Shown: positions 49,101 to 61,690, counted from the stretch's first letter. The stretch is DNA of 64,000 bases from Diploscapter coronatus (GCA_964036155.1 OZ038422.1:6285201-6349200); one strand, 5' to 3'. Program-made: numbers and translations. The notes: a model not told the origin generated them from the sequence alone.

Positions 49101-52100
49101 CTTTTGAAAATTTTACAAAGGAAGTGACTTGATTCAGACGTAAGCAGTTTGCAGCCCAGCGAATTCAACTACGAATGGGACATTCCGCTGCGAACTCTGT
49201 ATTACTATCAGAGGAACGCCAACACTGCCGAATGGGTAACTGAATGTAAGATAATTAGTGAAGCGCTATTGAAAATTTATTTCATCCAAAATTTTCTCTT
49301 CTTTTTATTCCAAAAATGTCATAGCTTCTGACAGTTAGAAACTTGCTTAGTTAGGTTCTAAAATAGGCATTGTGAAACTCATAGGCCCATTTCTAAGCAA
49401 ACGTGTAATAAACCTATGATCGACTAATATATCCTATCTTTGTCTCAAATTCCAATCTTAAACAAAAATCTCGATCATAGCCCATTAAAAACGAACATTT
49501 TAGCTGGCCATTCCTGCAGCTCAACACCACAACAATTAGACTGGCCCAAAAATCGCCAAGTTCAATGGTCAGTCCCATCTCTGACAGGAACGACTTATGG
49601 AAGGCAAACTACCTTTTCTTTCAAAATTCTCACCAGTTCGGAAATTTAGAATCCTGTACGATGACGTCGGATTTAGTCGTTTGATTTATGCGATTCAGAA
49701 TGAGAAAATATCGCCGAGTGCACTAATCCAAATGTTGGGAGATGAAATGGCTATTGTGAGGTAGAGTAATTGTTTCATTCGATCAGACAATGTTTTCTCC
49801 ACTACTTTCATCATAATATAAAGAGGTTGATTTTGTGTATTTTTCTTTCACAATTTCAGCTCTAGTAGTGAATATCTCGCGATTTTATACTCTATCGTGC
49901 ATTTCATCATAAAAATAAAGTTGCAGCGATCAGCAAGCCAAATCTTTGCCATATTCATACGATCGATTGCTGACTTTGATGAGAACAATCTTCCGAACCC
50001 CCCAGTTCGTCAACAACCCGAATGGACCTCTGTTCGAAATGGTCATGTCACAAATTGACTACTTCGCTTCTTTCTTCCGAGACAGTGTCGATGCTCATCT
50101 CATGCATGTAAATGTGTACTTTCTGTCATCCTCATCAAACTTCGCGAAATTCAGCTTTTCATCTACGAAATTTTCGGACCAGCTTATAGCAATCTGAATT
50201 GGACATTGAGCAATTCGTGGGCAACAAAGTATGTTATTTCTAGAAAAAAATACAATCAGCTGAATCTAATTCAGCACATTCATGGAGACTTTCCTACCCT
50301 ATGCAGTTCGTTACGGCTTACATGACGCTGCCAATCGAACACTAACGATGTACCAGAACATCAAAGCTGCGTGCATCACTTCCACAAATGGAACTCATTG
50401 GTGCAATCCGTGAGAATAATTTTCGAAAGTTGGTTAAAGTTCATGACAAACTAGATACCCGCCTGATCTGCACCGCGCAATTTATTGCGGAGCAACTTTG
50501 TATTCAAACGAAGCCATCGACTACTTCGGCAACATTCTCAATCATTACAACAACGAAGTCACCAACAATTACTACTTCTTCCAGGAATATTATGCTCTGT
50601 TGGAAGGACTCACTTGCTCGCAAAGGCCTCAGGATTTGAAAGTGTAAGATCGGGGTGAGCTATAAATTGTCGCATCTCTGTGTTACAGACTAATTCGGTT
50701 TTTCGTCAATTCGAAACTGAATTCACGAACAATTTTTGGATGGTTAAAGTACAATTCTGTAGCGGGTGATGCTCTGTTCAACTACATGATGGAAAATCCT
50801 GATCAGGTATCTGAGAGTTCGAAAAATGGATAACTGAATTTCCAATTAGGTGCTTGCCTATGGTGGATTCTCGGCCTACATGGATGCAATGACATTTAAC
50901 TGGAAATCGGACCGAAGAATGAAACAGGTTTCGAGATATTGTTGCATAATCATCAATTGCTAATACAGTACTCTCAACTGCAAAACCTCAATTTCACTCC
51001 AGATACTCAGGCGACCTACAATAGCTACATGGATAGAATCGGACAGAGTGTAAGGATTCAATTATTCCGATACTGTCAAAAATTGCTTTTCCAGATAAAT
51101 TTCATGAACTCTGAATTCCCGATGACACTTCGATGGTTCTACGATAACCTGGTCATAATGAGTCACACTCCTTGGAGAGTTAGGTTAGTGAGCATGATTT
51201 GTGGGCAACCTGTACTTGACGAAACGAAAATGGCAAAACATGATAGAAATTGATGAGAACTTGGAAAAGTAACATATAGCCACGCAATCACCAGAAGAAA
51301 TAGTGTGAAAAATAAGCCCACCAGACCCTACCCTATTCTTACCCTGTACTATTTCTCTCATGAGTACATGTTACTAATCCAAGTTGCCATCAATTTCTAT
51401 TGCGTTTCGTCATTATATCTTTTATAACAAATCGCCTGATTTGTAAATTCTTGGGAAGATTCAAACTCTTTACGAAATGTAACAGAATTTCGAACTAAAT
51501 GACACAAGTCTTAGGGTCCAGTATTACTGTTTATATGAGCCTAATTAATTTCGATTTGGGCTCAGAAAACCTTATGATGATCAGCTTCTTTGACTTTTCT
51601 GATCGGATTTAGATAAAGTTATGACGAGTTTGGAAAATACTTGCATGTTTCTGGATACATGGCATACGTTCCAAATGAGTTTAAAAACTTTCAAATGAAC
51701 TTCACCAAATATTTCAGGCTCGATGGGAATGTCGTCATTCCGAAGGGATACAGTCTGATAGTGCAACCTTACATCCCATCCTTGACAACTTACATGTTCT
51801 ATCTCAACATGACGTTCACGGGGGCCTCAACGGTAAGATGCATAACAGAGCTGAACGAAAATTATTGATTCTACTTTAATGGCTCGAGTTTTTTTTTTCT
51901 GATAATGTCAAAATTCTCGACATATTTCGGCTCTTATTACCTCTGATCATAGATTTGTTTCAAATACTTCAAATTAGATGAACTTCACGGTCAGCCAAAC
52001 AACTGATACGATCAGACTGAATGCCCATCGAATTCAAATCTTCCCCGACTACGTCACTCTCACTGACAGCTCAACTGCAGGCGATCTGCTTAATGGAAGT

Positions 52101-55100
52101 ACTGTAAATTACTCTTTCCATTTCAATATTCGAAAGGTCAAGACGAAATTTAGCTCTTGTCCAACTGTCCAAAGACTACGACAATGCGATCATGACAATC
52201 AAATTCCCGTTGACCTTGCAAACTGGAACCGTCTACACTCTCGGATTCAACTACATCGGCTTCATCCTCAACAAAGCAGCAAGTGGAGTCGATGCAAACT
52301 GGAATTATTATGAGTTCAATGACAAAAAAGGGTAAGTGTTACTACTTTCTGACAAAAAATGTTTTAGTAGAAATTGAACTCAGCCTTGATATTGACTTCA
52401 CAGAAAATATTGATAAATTCAGTTTTGCAAATTGCTAGAAGTTACTAATCTTGCTGATAATGATTTTTTCCATATTAGATGGATCTTTACGACGGACATG
52501 GAAATGGGTCCTGCCTTGCGAAGTTTGCTCCCATGCATTGATGAGCCGTCCTACAAAGCCACTTGGGCGGTAAATTATAGGAAACAATGTTCAATATCCC
52601 GTCCTTTCATTAGATAACGTTAATTCACCCCACTGAGATGATGGCTTTGTCAAACATGCCAGACACAGGTACACTCCCATCTGCTTCCAACCCAGGATGG
52701 TCAATCACTTCATTTTTGCCAACCCCTCCCATGGTAAATTTAAATCTTTACAAAAAAAAAGTTGCGGCAACCAGTTCGCTAAAGAATAGCTTTCTTGTGA
52801 TTTCTTTTTCTAATCCAATTGGTGGTTTCTTTCATTCTAAAAGTAGGATATTCAAAGTCAGTGTGTTGCATCAACTTTCCGAAAGAATAAGATTTGATTT
52901 GAAGATAGAGTTTATTTCCGAAACTTTTCTGATACGTTTCTTCAGTAATTTTGATATATTCTCCCGAAGGTTTCATTTTGCGATTGATCTGTAAAGCGAG
53001 GGTCAGTATTCACGAAAAAAATTTTTTTCCAATGCTTTCAAATGCACAATCGCACGACCCTGTTCGAAATTATCTGCTCATGAAAATAATTTGGTACAAA
53101 GTAGTTCGATTATGCTGGACACTATTCATTTGATGAAAATAGTTTAGACTACTTCAGATTATATTCGCTAGAAAATGCGAAATATTTTGTCAACTCTATG
53201 ACAAAGAATTGATACTTTTTTAAATGAAATGCAACCTTGAGACATTGAAGCATTGGGAGAGGTACACGAGTGCCTTTCGTGCAGACAGGAACTCATCTAG
53301 CTCACCCCAATGACGCAATCTCTTTAGCAATGAATATTAGTTTATAGAAGATAATAATAGCTGAATAGAAATATTCGAATTGAATTTCCAGTCGAGTTAT
53401 TTGGTGGCTGTGGTGTGTGGACATTTCGCCTACATTTCTTCGATCTCAAATAGCGGCACTTTGGTGAGGATGGTCTCCTGGGCTGGTATGGAGAAGTATG
53501 GGGACTTCACTCTGCCGGTAGGAATATCTATATGAGTTCATAGAAACTAGTGTCAGTGATAATATTTGAATATTAGTAATAATAATATCGTTAGTCATAA
53601 ATAGTGATTGAATATCATTCATCCTTTAGAAAAACGTTTTGAAATCTTATGGACTTTTTGTCGTAATTCTTATTGCATTTTTCTAACATACTATGGAATA
53701 TTAGGAAGTGGTATGCTCTGGTGAGAGAGGGTTCGCTTTTGAACAAAACGTATTATAATTTTTGCGATCAAAATTTAGTTATGTGAGAATCGCTACCTAA
53801 GAATTTTTTATCAAATGCACTTTCAGATTTGAGAAATAGCAATAATATCATTTATCAAAACTATCTGATATAATTGCCAGGTCTCTAACCCAATCATGTT
53901 GTCACTCATTTAATTTATATATTTTAATTTTAGTTTGCGGTTGGTACCCTGAATTACATGAGCGAAACTTTCCAGCAGCCTTATGCTCTTCCGAAATTGG
54001 GTTTGTTCTCTATGTATTTGCAAAAAATATTAATGATAAGAAATCGTGTCTCAAAATTTATTATTTCCCTGAAGTAAAAATCAAAATGATCATCAGAAAA
54101 GAATTATCAATGTTGTTTCAATTTTTTTTTCAGATATTCTTTCTCTACCTCAGTATTCTGGTGATGTTGGTGATGCAATGGAAAATTGGGGCTTGATAAT
54201 CGGAGAGTTAGTTTCAATATTCTTTAAGAGTTTAAATATTTTTATAATTGCAATAATTTAGAAAAAAATATATTGAATGTTGCACTAAACGAAAGTCACG
54301 CAACATGCTAAATTACCTCATGAACATCATGTTTAACATGAGGAAATAGTGTTGCGTGAGCCTCATTTAGATGATAATATTAGAAAAAGAATCTTAATTG
54401 GGGCAACTTTTTTTTTTATAAAAGATGAATCAACGTACTCATTTTCATTCAAAATAATTAGCATGAATACCTAATGCACCAATCACTAATACACAGATAA
54501 AATGATCAAAAAACGATGGAGACGCTGAAATAATTTGAAAGATATTGATGGCTGCATTCGTGAGGTTAAATTTGACCATTTGGAATATTTGTAAGGCTTA
54601 AAATTTGTGATACTGGTATGTTAAACATGGTAGCGAAAAGAAGAAATAGCATGGGAAAGTGCGATGACAAAAAACGAGAAAAACACACGCAATAATAATA
54701 ATTTGTTTGGTTGAAAGTTAGCCATTCGAATAATAATTGTTTTGCTCAAAATTTACCTTGATTCAGCTAATATTGTTGGCTGAGAGTATTAGTTAGGATT
54801 TTTTTTGAATATTTTAAGAGAATACCAAGAATAGTTTTGATCATGCAATTCGTTTTCTGAAGTTTCATTTCAAATTACTTATAATTTTCAATAGATAAGC
54901 AATTTTGCTGACTAGGAAAATTTTGAACAATGAACATAGCTTGTGTTTTCTTATCAGCGCTAAAAATTCATGAAATTTTAAAACCGCCAAATCAATGGCT
55001 TTCTGCAACTTATTACTTTAGTATTTTTATGGAGGAACTTTGAAAAAATGGCAGTAATAATCGTTGTCAGACGAAATGTATCATAACTCAGCCAGTCTTG

Positions 55101-58100
55101 TGCTCAGCGGCATTAAGCAAATCAGGATGAGCTGTGATACATTTCATCAGGCTTTTAGTAAAAATATCAGCATAAAAGTGAAGTAGTGAGCATTGATAAC
55201 TAGATATCAGAATAGCTCATTTTAGCGGCTTTATGTCCAAATAGAATAACGATGCTAGTTAGTCATGACTTGAATATGAGTTACGTTATCTCGACTGATA
55301 TCTTGGAAGAAGAATCACATGGTTATTCTGTACAGATGAAAAATCTATATAGCCAGTTATATCATGCCTTTCTCTAATTGGACCATGAATATCACTGGTT
55401 ACATATGTTTTTCAATCTGCTTGTTTAAAAGTTAGACAATTTATCATAGAAATAATGGATTGTTCCGTTATAGGATTTTTATAATTTTGCGTTCTAAGCT
55501 GTTATTGTCTGCTTACTTTGCTGATTAATAGTGCTTGTATTGCATTATTATCTTGTGATTAGATCATGCTCAATAATTCGGTTATTTGAAAGCTGAATTA
55601 ACCTTGGTTGGATCACAGGTTCGCATGATAATATTGCTCCAGTTCATTGGCAAATCATTCAATGACATGGCAATATTGTCAGGCGAACAAGCTAATAGTG
55701 CATATTCTAGGTTTTCACTATTTGAACTAGAAAATAAATTCACCGGAGATAATAGTTTAGAACGATATTGCATAAGTAGTGGTTAGTGAGACGTGGAAGC
55801 TGAATAAAAATCTTAGTGATGGAGAGATTAATAGTGATAAATAGGTGGAGCTTTGGGAAAAGGGGCGTTGACTATCAAAATGAGGCTAACCAGAGAGTCA
55901 AAAATACGAAGGAAGTTAGACAAAAAGCGAGAGAAAAGAGAGGAAAAGTATGGGATAATCTGGTATATGGCTGCGTGACTTCTGACTGAGAAATACGCAA
56001 AAAGCAGAAAGACAGCAGACTGTTAACGCGACTGATTTGAGACAGATCGATTTCCTGCAGCGGCTGTAGCTATAGATACCTTTACATTCTATACATTCAG
56101 ACACTAATCTGCTACCCAATGCAAATGCCAACCACTCGAGCAAATACAATTACAAGCATATTTGGAAAGATATTAACTTTAAGAAAATTTTCACACACAC
56201 ACACATACAATATCAAAATATGAAGATTACACAAACATGTACACTCAGTGAAAACCAAAAATGAACGAAATCTTTGCCTAAATTCCAAAGAAATAAATTC
56301 AGTAAAGAGTTTCAGATACACCGCTTTCATGGTCGATCCAGATTATGCAACAATCGACCAGAAAATTGTCGCAGCTTGGACGACTGCTCATGAAGTGCGG
56401 CAAATCTGACTCGAATTAAATATTCAGTAGCGAAAAAGTCTCGGGAAGAAAAAAAAAGAATTTTAGATTAGATAGAATTCCTCAGTGAGCTGTGAGAAAT
56501 TTTCATCTGTGAAAGAAATTTGGCGAAAGAATGAAATCGCCTTTATTTGATGAAAGTTGCACGTACATATTCAACCATAAATGCACAATGTGGCCATAAG
56601 TAGCTATAAACTTCGAATTTAATTTGCGCGCATTTCGTGCAATTTCATTATACGCATTTTTGCAGGCTATTTAGAAACCCCAAGCCCTCAAACTATGCGA
56701 AATATGGTGAGGGATGGTAGGGAGAAGTCTCTTCTCACACTATTTCGCATGGCTTGAGGCTTCCAAGCTGCCCATTTGCAAGAAATTAAGAGCAATAGTA
56801 TCTTTATGTTGAATAAAACGAGTCAGCTTTGCCAAAGATAACTTCAGACTGTCCATCAAGTAAGTTGTGGCAAGAGGATGATTGAGTTCATATCTTATCT
56901 TCAGTGGTTTGGCGATTTGGTGACATTTGCCTGGTTCAATGACTTGTTCCTGAACGAGGCATTTGCCCAGTACTTCATGTGGAATGTGCTCAACTATACA
57001 GACACAAGGACTCGATCATATATCGACGTAACATTTTCAAGTTTTAATGCTATGCTATTTTGAAAATTAAAATACATCTGAAGCTTAGTATTTTTTAATG
57101 CTCAGGATTATTATTTTGTCTTAAAACTCTGGATTCCTAGATTAAACCTAAAAATAGAAATGACCGCCATCACTCAATATTTTATGATGCTGTGATAAAT
57201 AATTGGAGCCATTTTCTAGAAATTTAGAAATTCTTTTAACAAATCCTAGGATTACATCAGAGCTCACTACAACATTTGGTCAATTGGAGATGATTGCGAT
57301 AGAGATTCGAAACCTTTGAGATCAGACACTCCTCCACTCTTCAGCTATGCCCCCTACGATAAGGTGACATCATCGTGAAACTGAAAATCATATGAAAATT
57401 TACTTCGAAAGTTAATCTGATTCGTTCTTTCCCGTTTACATGAGCATTAAGATTAAGAGTCACAGAGGATAGCTTTACCTAAACGTTGCTCGTACTTGGC
57501 TTATCCTAAATCATGCCATAATCTAAGGAAGTTTTTGAGATAAAAATGAAACGCCTAATCTGAAGTTTGAATAAGCTTATCACTATTCAAACAGTATATC
57601 CGTAAGAATGAAATCAATCTCTAAAGACGAACAAATTTAGGGTCCAGCTCTCTTACACATGATCGAACAGACCTTATCTTGGCGAGTGTTTATCGATGGA
57701 CTGACAAATTATATCCAGAATCATTTGTATGGAAACGCAGATGCATACGACTTGTGGAAATCGTTGACTGATGTAAGAAGAGCAAGTTAATCATTTTGTT
57801 TTACTTATCAAATTTAGGAAGCTCAATCCAGAAATGTGTTGGGATGGGATGGAAAGCCATTGAATGTCACCGATTTCATGGAGGAATGGTCTAATAAGGT
57901 TAGAATTATAGCTTTGATTAGCAACCATGGATTTGACATTCGAAGTTAAATCTTCCCCCTATCATTACAACCTTGAAACTCATTCAAAATCCTTAGGTGT
58001 CCTATCCAACAATCATCATGTCCCAGCAGAGCGGAAATATCGCATTCCAACAGTCGAGTTGCCTGCAGCAGAGTCCTCCAGTCTCGTGGAAGATCCCACT

Positions 58101-60974
58101 TTGGGTTCAGAATTCTGGAAACGAAGGTCAATTCTCCTGACTTCAAAAAATGTTCAAATTTTAGACATGAACTGGTTCTATGGTGATAGCGGCACTGGTT
58201 CAGCCTGGACGTACCCAATTCCGACCAGCGGATTCAAAGTTATCAACTCGCGAGTTGTAGTAAGTTGCGAGAAAAATAATTCAAAATACTCATCAACTCA
58301 CTTTATGTTCCCCTTCGAGTAAAATACGACAATGTATCGCTGGATCTGGTCAAGAAGCAGCTAACGTCGGACTACACTCAAATTCATGTGCATAGCAGAA
58401 TGGGCCTTCTTTTTGATGGGCGATATTTCATCAAGTTCGTACTGATTCGATAGTCGTAATGCTGTAATCAGAACTGGGATTTTGATTTATTTAATCTTTA
58501 CTAAATCTAAATTTTAAAAACTAGTTTACGATCAAAAATCTTGCCAGATCTCAAGCATAGCTTCTAAAATGCAATGTTAACTGATTCAGTACGGGTGATT
58601 ACACGTGGCAAGATTGGTTAGATCTGACGATGTACATGGGCAGCGAGCAGGAATTCGGGCCGTTTGAAGTCGTGATGGACTACTGGAATGAACTGCTCTC
58701 GCGGTTCCGATATGACTCGAATTTCCCGACGATCGTTAAATATATCAACTCTGTCTCGACTTACGCCATGCAGAATATGCAGTGGTGCGATTCATGCACA
58801 AACGAATGGAAGCAAATGTAGGCCTTATTTTTACCATATCGTAGAAATGCGATAACTTCTCAATGGTTTTTAAAGTAATTCAAAACGCAAAAGATATATC
58901 GAAAAACTATTGAAAACCGGGATCATAAACATAATGCAAGTTTTCGTCTGCAATCGCCATCCTAACGTCATCCGAACTTTTATTTTCTGAAAACACAGCT
59001 ATTCAACGATTTAAGATGTAAAAGAATTTATATATCCAAATTTGCAAATTGTAATAGTTAGGGCATGAAGTGTACAATAATATCACTACACACTAATTGC
59101 ATATCCATCCTTAGATATCTCACCCCGATCTCTATAAATACCCTCAAACTGTTATTAATAAAGTTTTCGTGCTCATCAATACTCATCGCTTTCCTTACGC
59201 ACAGCACATACTCCTCTACAGCCTTCCGGGGTCAGACAGAACTCAACTGTAATGAGAATAACTGCAGAATAATAATAAGAGCATCAACGATATATCTAAA
59301 CACAAAGGCCTCTTATATTCCACACCCACTTTTCTTTCCCTCTATCTCGCTCCTCCCCTACTCTCTCCCCAAAAAGGGGTATGGAATACGAAAGGACAAA
59401 ATACAAACAGCTAATTTTCCAGGGTGTTTTCACGCTACATCACCTCGCTGTCATGCCGAATGGGCAACTCTGCCTGTCTGAATGAAGCTACCAACAGATT
59501 CTTCGCATTCAAGAGAAATTGCACCGATTTCAACGCAGGAACTTCCATATGCAATCCGTTAGTTTTATCACGAATTTTCCCTATCAAAGTTCGGCAACAA
59601 AACTCTTTAACTTATCTCCCTTCCAGAATAATCCCGGATTTCCGTCGGTATGCCTATTGTTATGGCGCCTCGTCAGAGCCCCAAAATGCAGCCCCATTTC
59701 TCTACAAGCACATGAATTATTTCCAAACGAAAGCCATCTACTTCAATCGGGATTTCGATAATCTCCTCTTTGCATTAAGCTGTGTCAACGATTATGACGC
59801 TATGAAACCGTGAGAAGATTTAAACATCTCCATATCAAGTCCAAAAGTTCAAAATTATTTGATAAATTGAATATTTACTGCTTTAAGGATAAGAATGAAA
59901 ATGAATGCATGAAAAGAATTCAGATACCTCGACATGGCAATAAATGGTCAGCTGGATACAGATCTAATTTATTACACAGGATTTAACGATAACTCCGGGA
60001 AAATTTTATGGAATTACTTCCAGAGCAATACCACAAATGTAATACTTTACCAGAAAAATTCACTGTGCTTTGAGCTGTCCGATGCCATTTGTTCGGAACA
60101 TTTGTATAGACTCTTTCCTAAGCATTATTTTAAAAATATTTCTTTACAGTAAATTTTTTTTTAAAAAATTATCCCTCACAATCCTGTAAGAGGGAGTTTT
60201 AAGAAAGTATTCACAAAAGTAGTTAATACTAATTTTATGTCCATTTTTGAGGGGCTTCGCCGGACTAGGCATAGAGAGAGCAAAGCACTTAATTTCTATA
60301 AACTTTTCAGGTCGTAAATTCACCATATCCATTCTCGTATTTCGTTACGAATATGGCTAGGGATTGGTCGACAGACGATCAGTTAAAATCGGTAGGATTA
60401 GAAATATTTGAAAAATCAACTATTTCAAGCTTATTTAAGATTTTTAATAAAACATCAGCTCCTTATCAGATTCTTTGTAAATTTTTTAAAACTTTCTTGT
60501 TTTGCCTGTATGATGCGTATTTTATCCGCAAAATACAAAATTCAAGCTAAAGTGAATGATTTTATCCTAAATTTTAAATAAGATTTCGCAAATATCAGAC
60601 AGTTTTTCGTACGCTTTTCTAGGTCGAACTTTTTGTAGGCGTAAACTACTGGCCAAAATCATATTTATCAAAATGTTCTAATTTTTTGGAAATCTTCATC
60701 ACTATTTAAGTCTAGACTTGATTGGGCTATAAAATTTTAAATTAAACTTCTTCATTACAACTTTTTAACTTCTCTTCAAATTTGGAAACAATGGCATTGT
60801 TAAATTTGCATCATTAAGCTGAACGACTTTCTCACCGACCCGAATTACAACTACCTGACTGATGCCGATAAAACTGCATGGCAGAATGCTATCAATATGG
60901 TGACTGATAATAGGAATTGGCTCAGCAGAAATTCCGCTAGTATAATAAATTGGATCACTAATCATATCAATTAA
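43130..60974 (+). CDS. secreted double-domain M1 zinc aminopeptidase, about 46 exons
   Basis: Domain 1 exons run from 43130-43196 (signal peptide) to 51095-51183, about 955 residues. Domain 2 runs from 51718-51832 to 60819-60974, about 895. The junction ...WRV-R|LDGNVVIPKGY is an AG|G phase match, so both lie in one ORF. M1 enzymes remove N-terminal amino acids from peptides. Domain 1 has GAMEN (GAM ends at 48282, EN starts at 48327), HELTHQ with the third zinc ligand 18 residues later in NEGFA, and a catalytic-type Tyr in ITYNKG. Domain 2 has DAMENWG (exon 54134-54206), HE|TVHQ across a 12-nt microexon (56848-56859), NEAFA, and PYDKG. Both therefore keep the catalytic residues. The PPDL and C...YC patterns of the C-terminal lobe recur in each. 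Uncertain junctions: 49236-49636, 52100-52153 and 58260-58320. No GPI or membrane signal was seen at the C-terminus, which ends WITNHIN. Two separate genes cannot be excluded without transcripts. Confidence 0.85.
44986..46720 (-). pseudogene. cytochrome P450 pseudogene nested antisense in an aminopeptidase intron
   Basis: All within intron 44130-46745. On the minus strand in order: an N-terminal-type exon about 46541-46693 (FAKYESLYFW ... KLFEDRY, matching the F.KYG.iytfw...F..R region); a weak stretch at 45882-46040 (SNDEHLRQIA); the I-helix exon 45652-45808 with AGDLCTGGTETGVTT (A/G-G-x-D/E-T motif); exon 45394-45525 (YRIKAGTNIYPAL ... MYDSEIYSEPEKF, the PERF region); 45260-45346 (VVFFPFG); a heme-loop exon from 45209 (KGPRQCLCKVIAEKEIF); and a C-terminal exon 44986-45064 ending FPFKCKVILRE. 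In-frame TAA codons at 45442-45444 and 45295-45297 and inconsistent phases show decay. The Gly after the heme Cys is Cys. P450s are heme monooxygenases of xenobiotic and lipid metabolism; this copy should be inactive. Confidence 0.85.
54284..54370 (+). ncRNA. hairpin, pre-miRNA-sized, in aminopeptidase intron
   Basis: An 87-nt inverted repeat. CTAAACGAAAGTCACGCAAC (54284-54303) pairs with GTTGCGTGAGCCTCATTTAG (54351-54370) at about 16 of 20 positions. An inner stem CCTCATG/CATGAGG (54316-54322 / 54337-54343) closes a 14-nt loop. It lies on the sense strand of a 2.1-kb intron. It could be a miRNA precursor, a mini-MITE or chance, and no expression can be inferred. Confidence 0.3.
55068..55150 (+). 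ncRNA. hairpin, pre-miRNA-like, in aminopeptidase intron
   Basis: An 83-nt stem-loop. The 5' arm 55068-55100 includes GAAATGTATCA; the 3' arm, about 55118-55150, includes TGATACATTTC. The arms pair at roughly 24 of 33 positions (one U-G wobble and scattered single mismatches), with a loop of about 17 nt. Size, mismatch pattern and intronic sense orientation resemble animal miRNA precursors. No family was recognised. Confidence 0.35.
56192..56204. repeat. (CA)n microsatellite
   Basis: A short CA dinucleotide run in the same 2.1-kb aminopeptidase intron as the hairpins. Confidence 0.85.
56848..56859 (+). other. 12-nt microexon completing the domain-2 zinc motif
   Basis: The upstream exon ends ...ACTGCTCATGAA|GTGCGG, coding T-A-H-E. 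The next large exon (56905) starts with W-F-G-D-L. Between them, AACTTCAG|ACTGTCCATCAA|GTAAGT encodes T-V-H-Q with consensus splice sites on both sides. Inclusion gives H-E-T-V-H-Q-W-F-G-D and puts the third zinc ligand (NEAFA) exactly 18 residues after the second His. Without it the HExxH motif is lost, although the frame is kept. Confidence 0.85.
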
Positions 60975-61690
60975 ATAGGAAGTTAATGGTTTTGTGCAAG
61001 TCCCTGTAATATATTGAATTTATTTATTTATCACGGGCAATAAACAATTACAACAAATATCGATATCGTTTGTGGTAATACGACGAGTTTATAAATACGG
61101 ATTAAATTAGAAATAAATACAACCATCAGGGGAGTATGAAATGATGACATCAATCTTGGAAATTTTAGCCCAAAGCTAAACTGTCATCAATCTCATACTC
61201 CGAATTGAAGAAACGTGAAGTGCAAATTTGTAACATGTGATTAGATATCATCGAAATCATTTCAAATCAAACCAAGGTAAAATAAAAAGCAGCCACGAAT
61301 ATCGAATAATAGAGATCCTTATGTATGTTCAAACAAGTTCAATCAATTGCAACAGGAGACATAAATTACGAACGGCGTTTGGGTTTTGCTGAAATTAAGT
61401 TATCTTTCGAATAATACAAATATTTAGATAATTGGAAATAATTGGTCATAGCATCGTTATGTGGAAAAATGGATAGGGTTTACTAGGAATAAACGCCTAT
61501 AGTGACGGCGAATTTTGTGCTAGATAACGGAGGGCATTTTGCTAAACGACGGTGTGATCAAATCAAGATCTATCTTCATTATCAGCTGAAATGCTCTCCA
61601 CTTAGTGTTACAGTTAAGAAAATATTCATCTTTTCATGCCATAGAATGCTACGGCATAATTTTTGCTAGATTATCATAATTTCGACAAGT
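60975..61690. other. convergent intergenic region
   Basis: 3' flanks of the aminopeptidase gene (+) and the Lys-rich gene (-). An AATAAA at 61039-61044 is the likely poly(A) signal of the former. The hairpin at 61131-61201 is listed separately. No ORF is supported. Confidence 0.65.
61131..61201. ncRNA. hairpin, 71 nt, downstream of the aminopeptidase gene
   Basis: GGAGTATGAAATGATGACA (61131-61149) pairs with TGTCATCAATCTCATACTCC (61182-61201) over 17 base pairs with one small internal loop. An inner TTTAGC/GCTAAA stem closes a 5-nt loop, leaving a one-sided bulge of about 14 nt. It lies between two convergent genes. A small-RNA precursor, a 3'-end element or a MITE remnant are all possible; no target duplication was seen. 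Confidence 0.35.

Noticed and set aside
51184..51717. A gene boundary between the two M1 domains
   Set aside because: Only a 534-nt intron with no signal-peptide exon and no poly(A) signal in good context; splice phase and protein pattern join across it. Kept as an alternative to test with transcripts.
55582..55786. Facing ORFs of 63 and 66 codons in an M1 intron
   Set aside because: No splice support, no motif, and they are antisense to each other.
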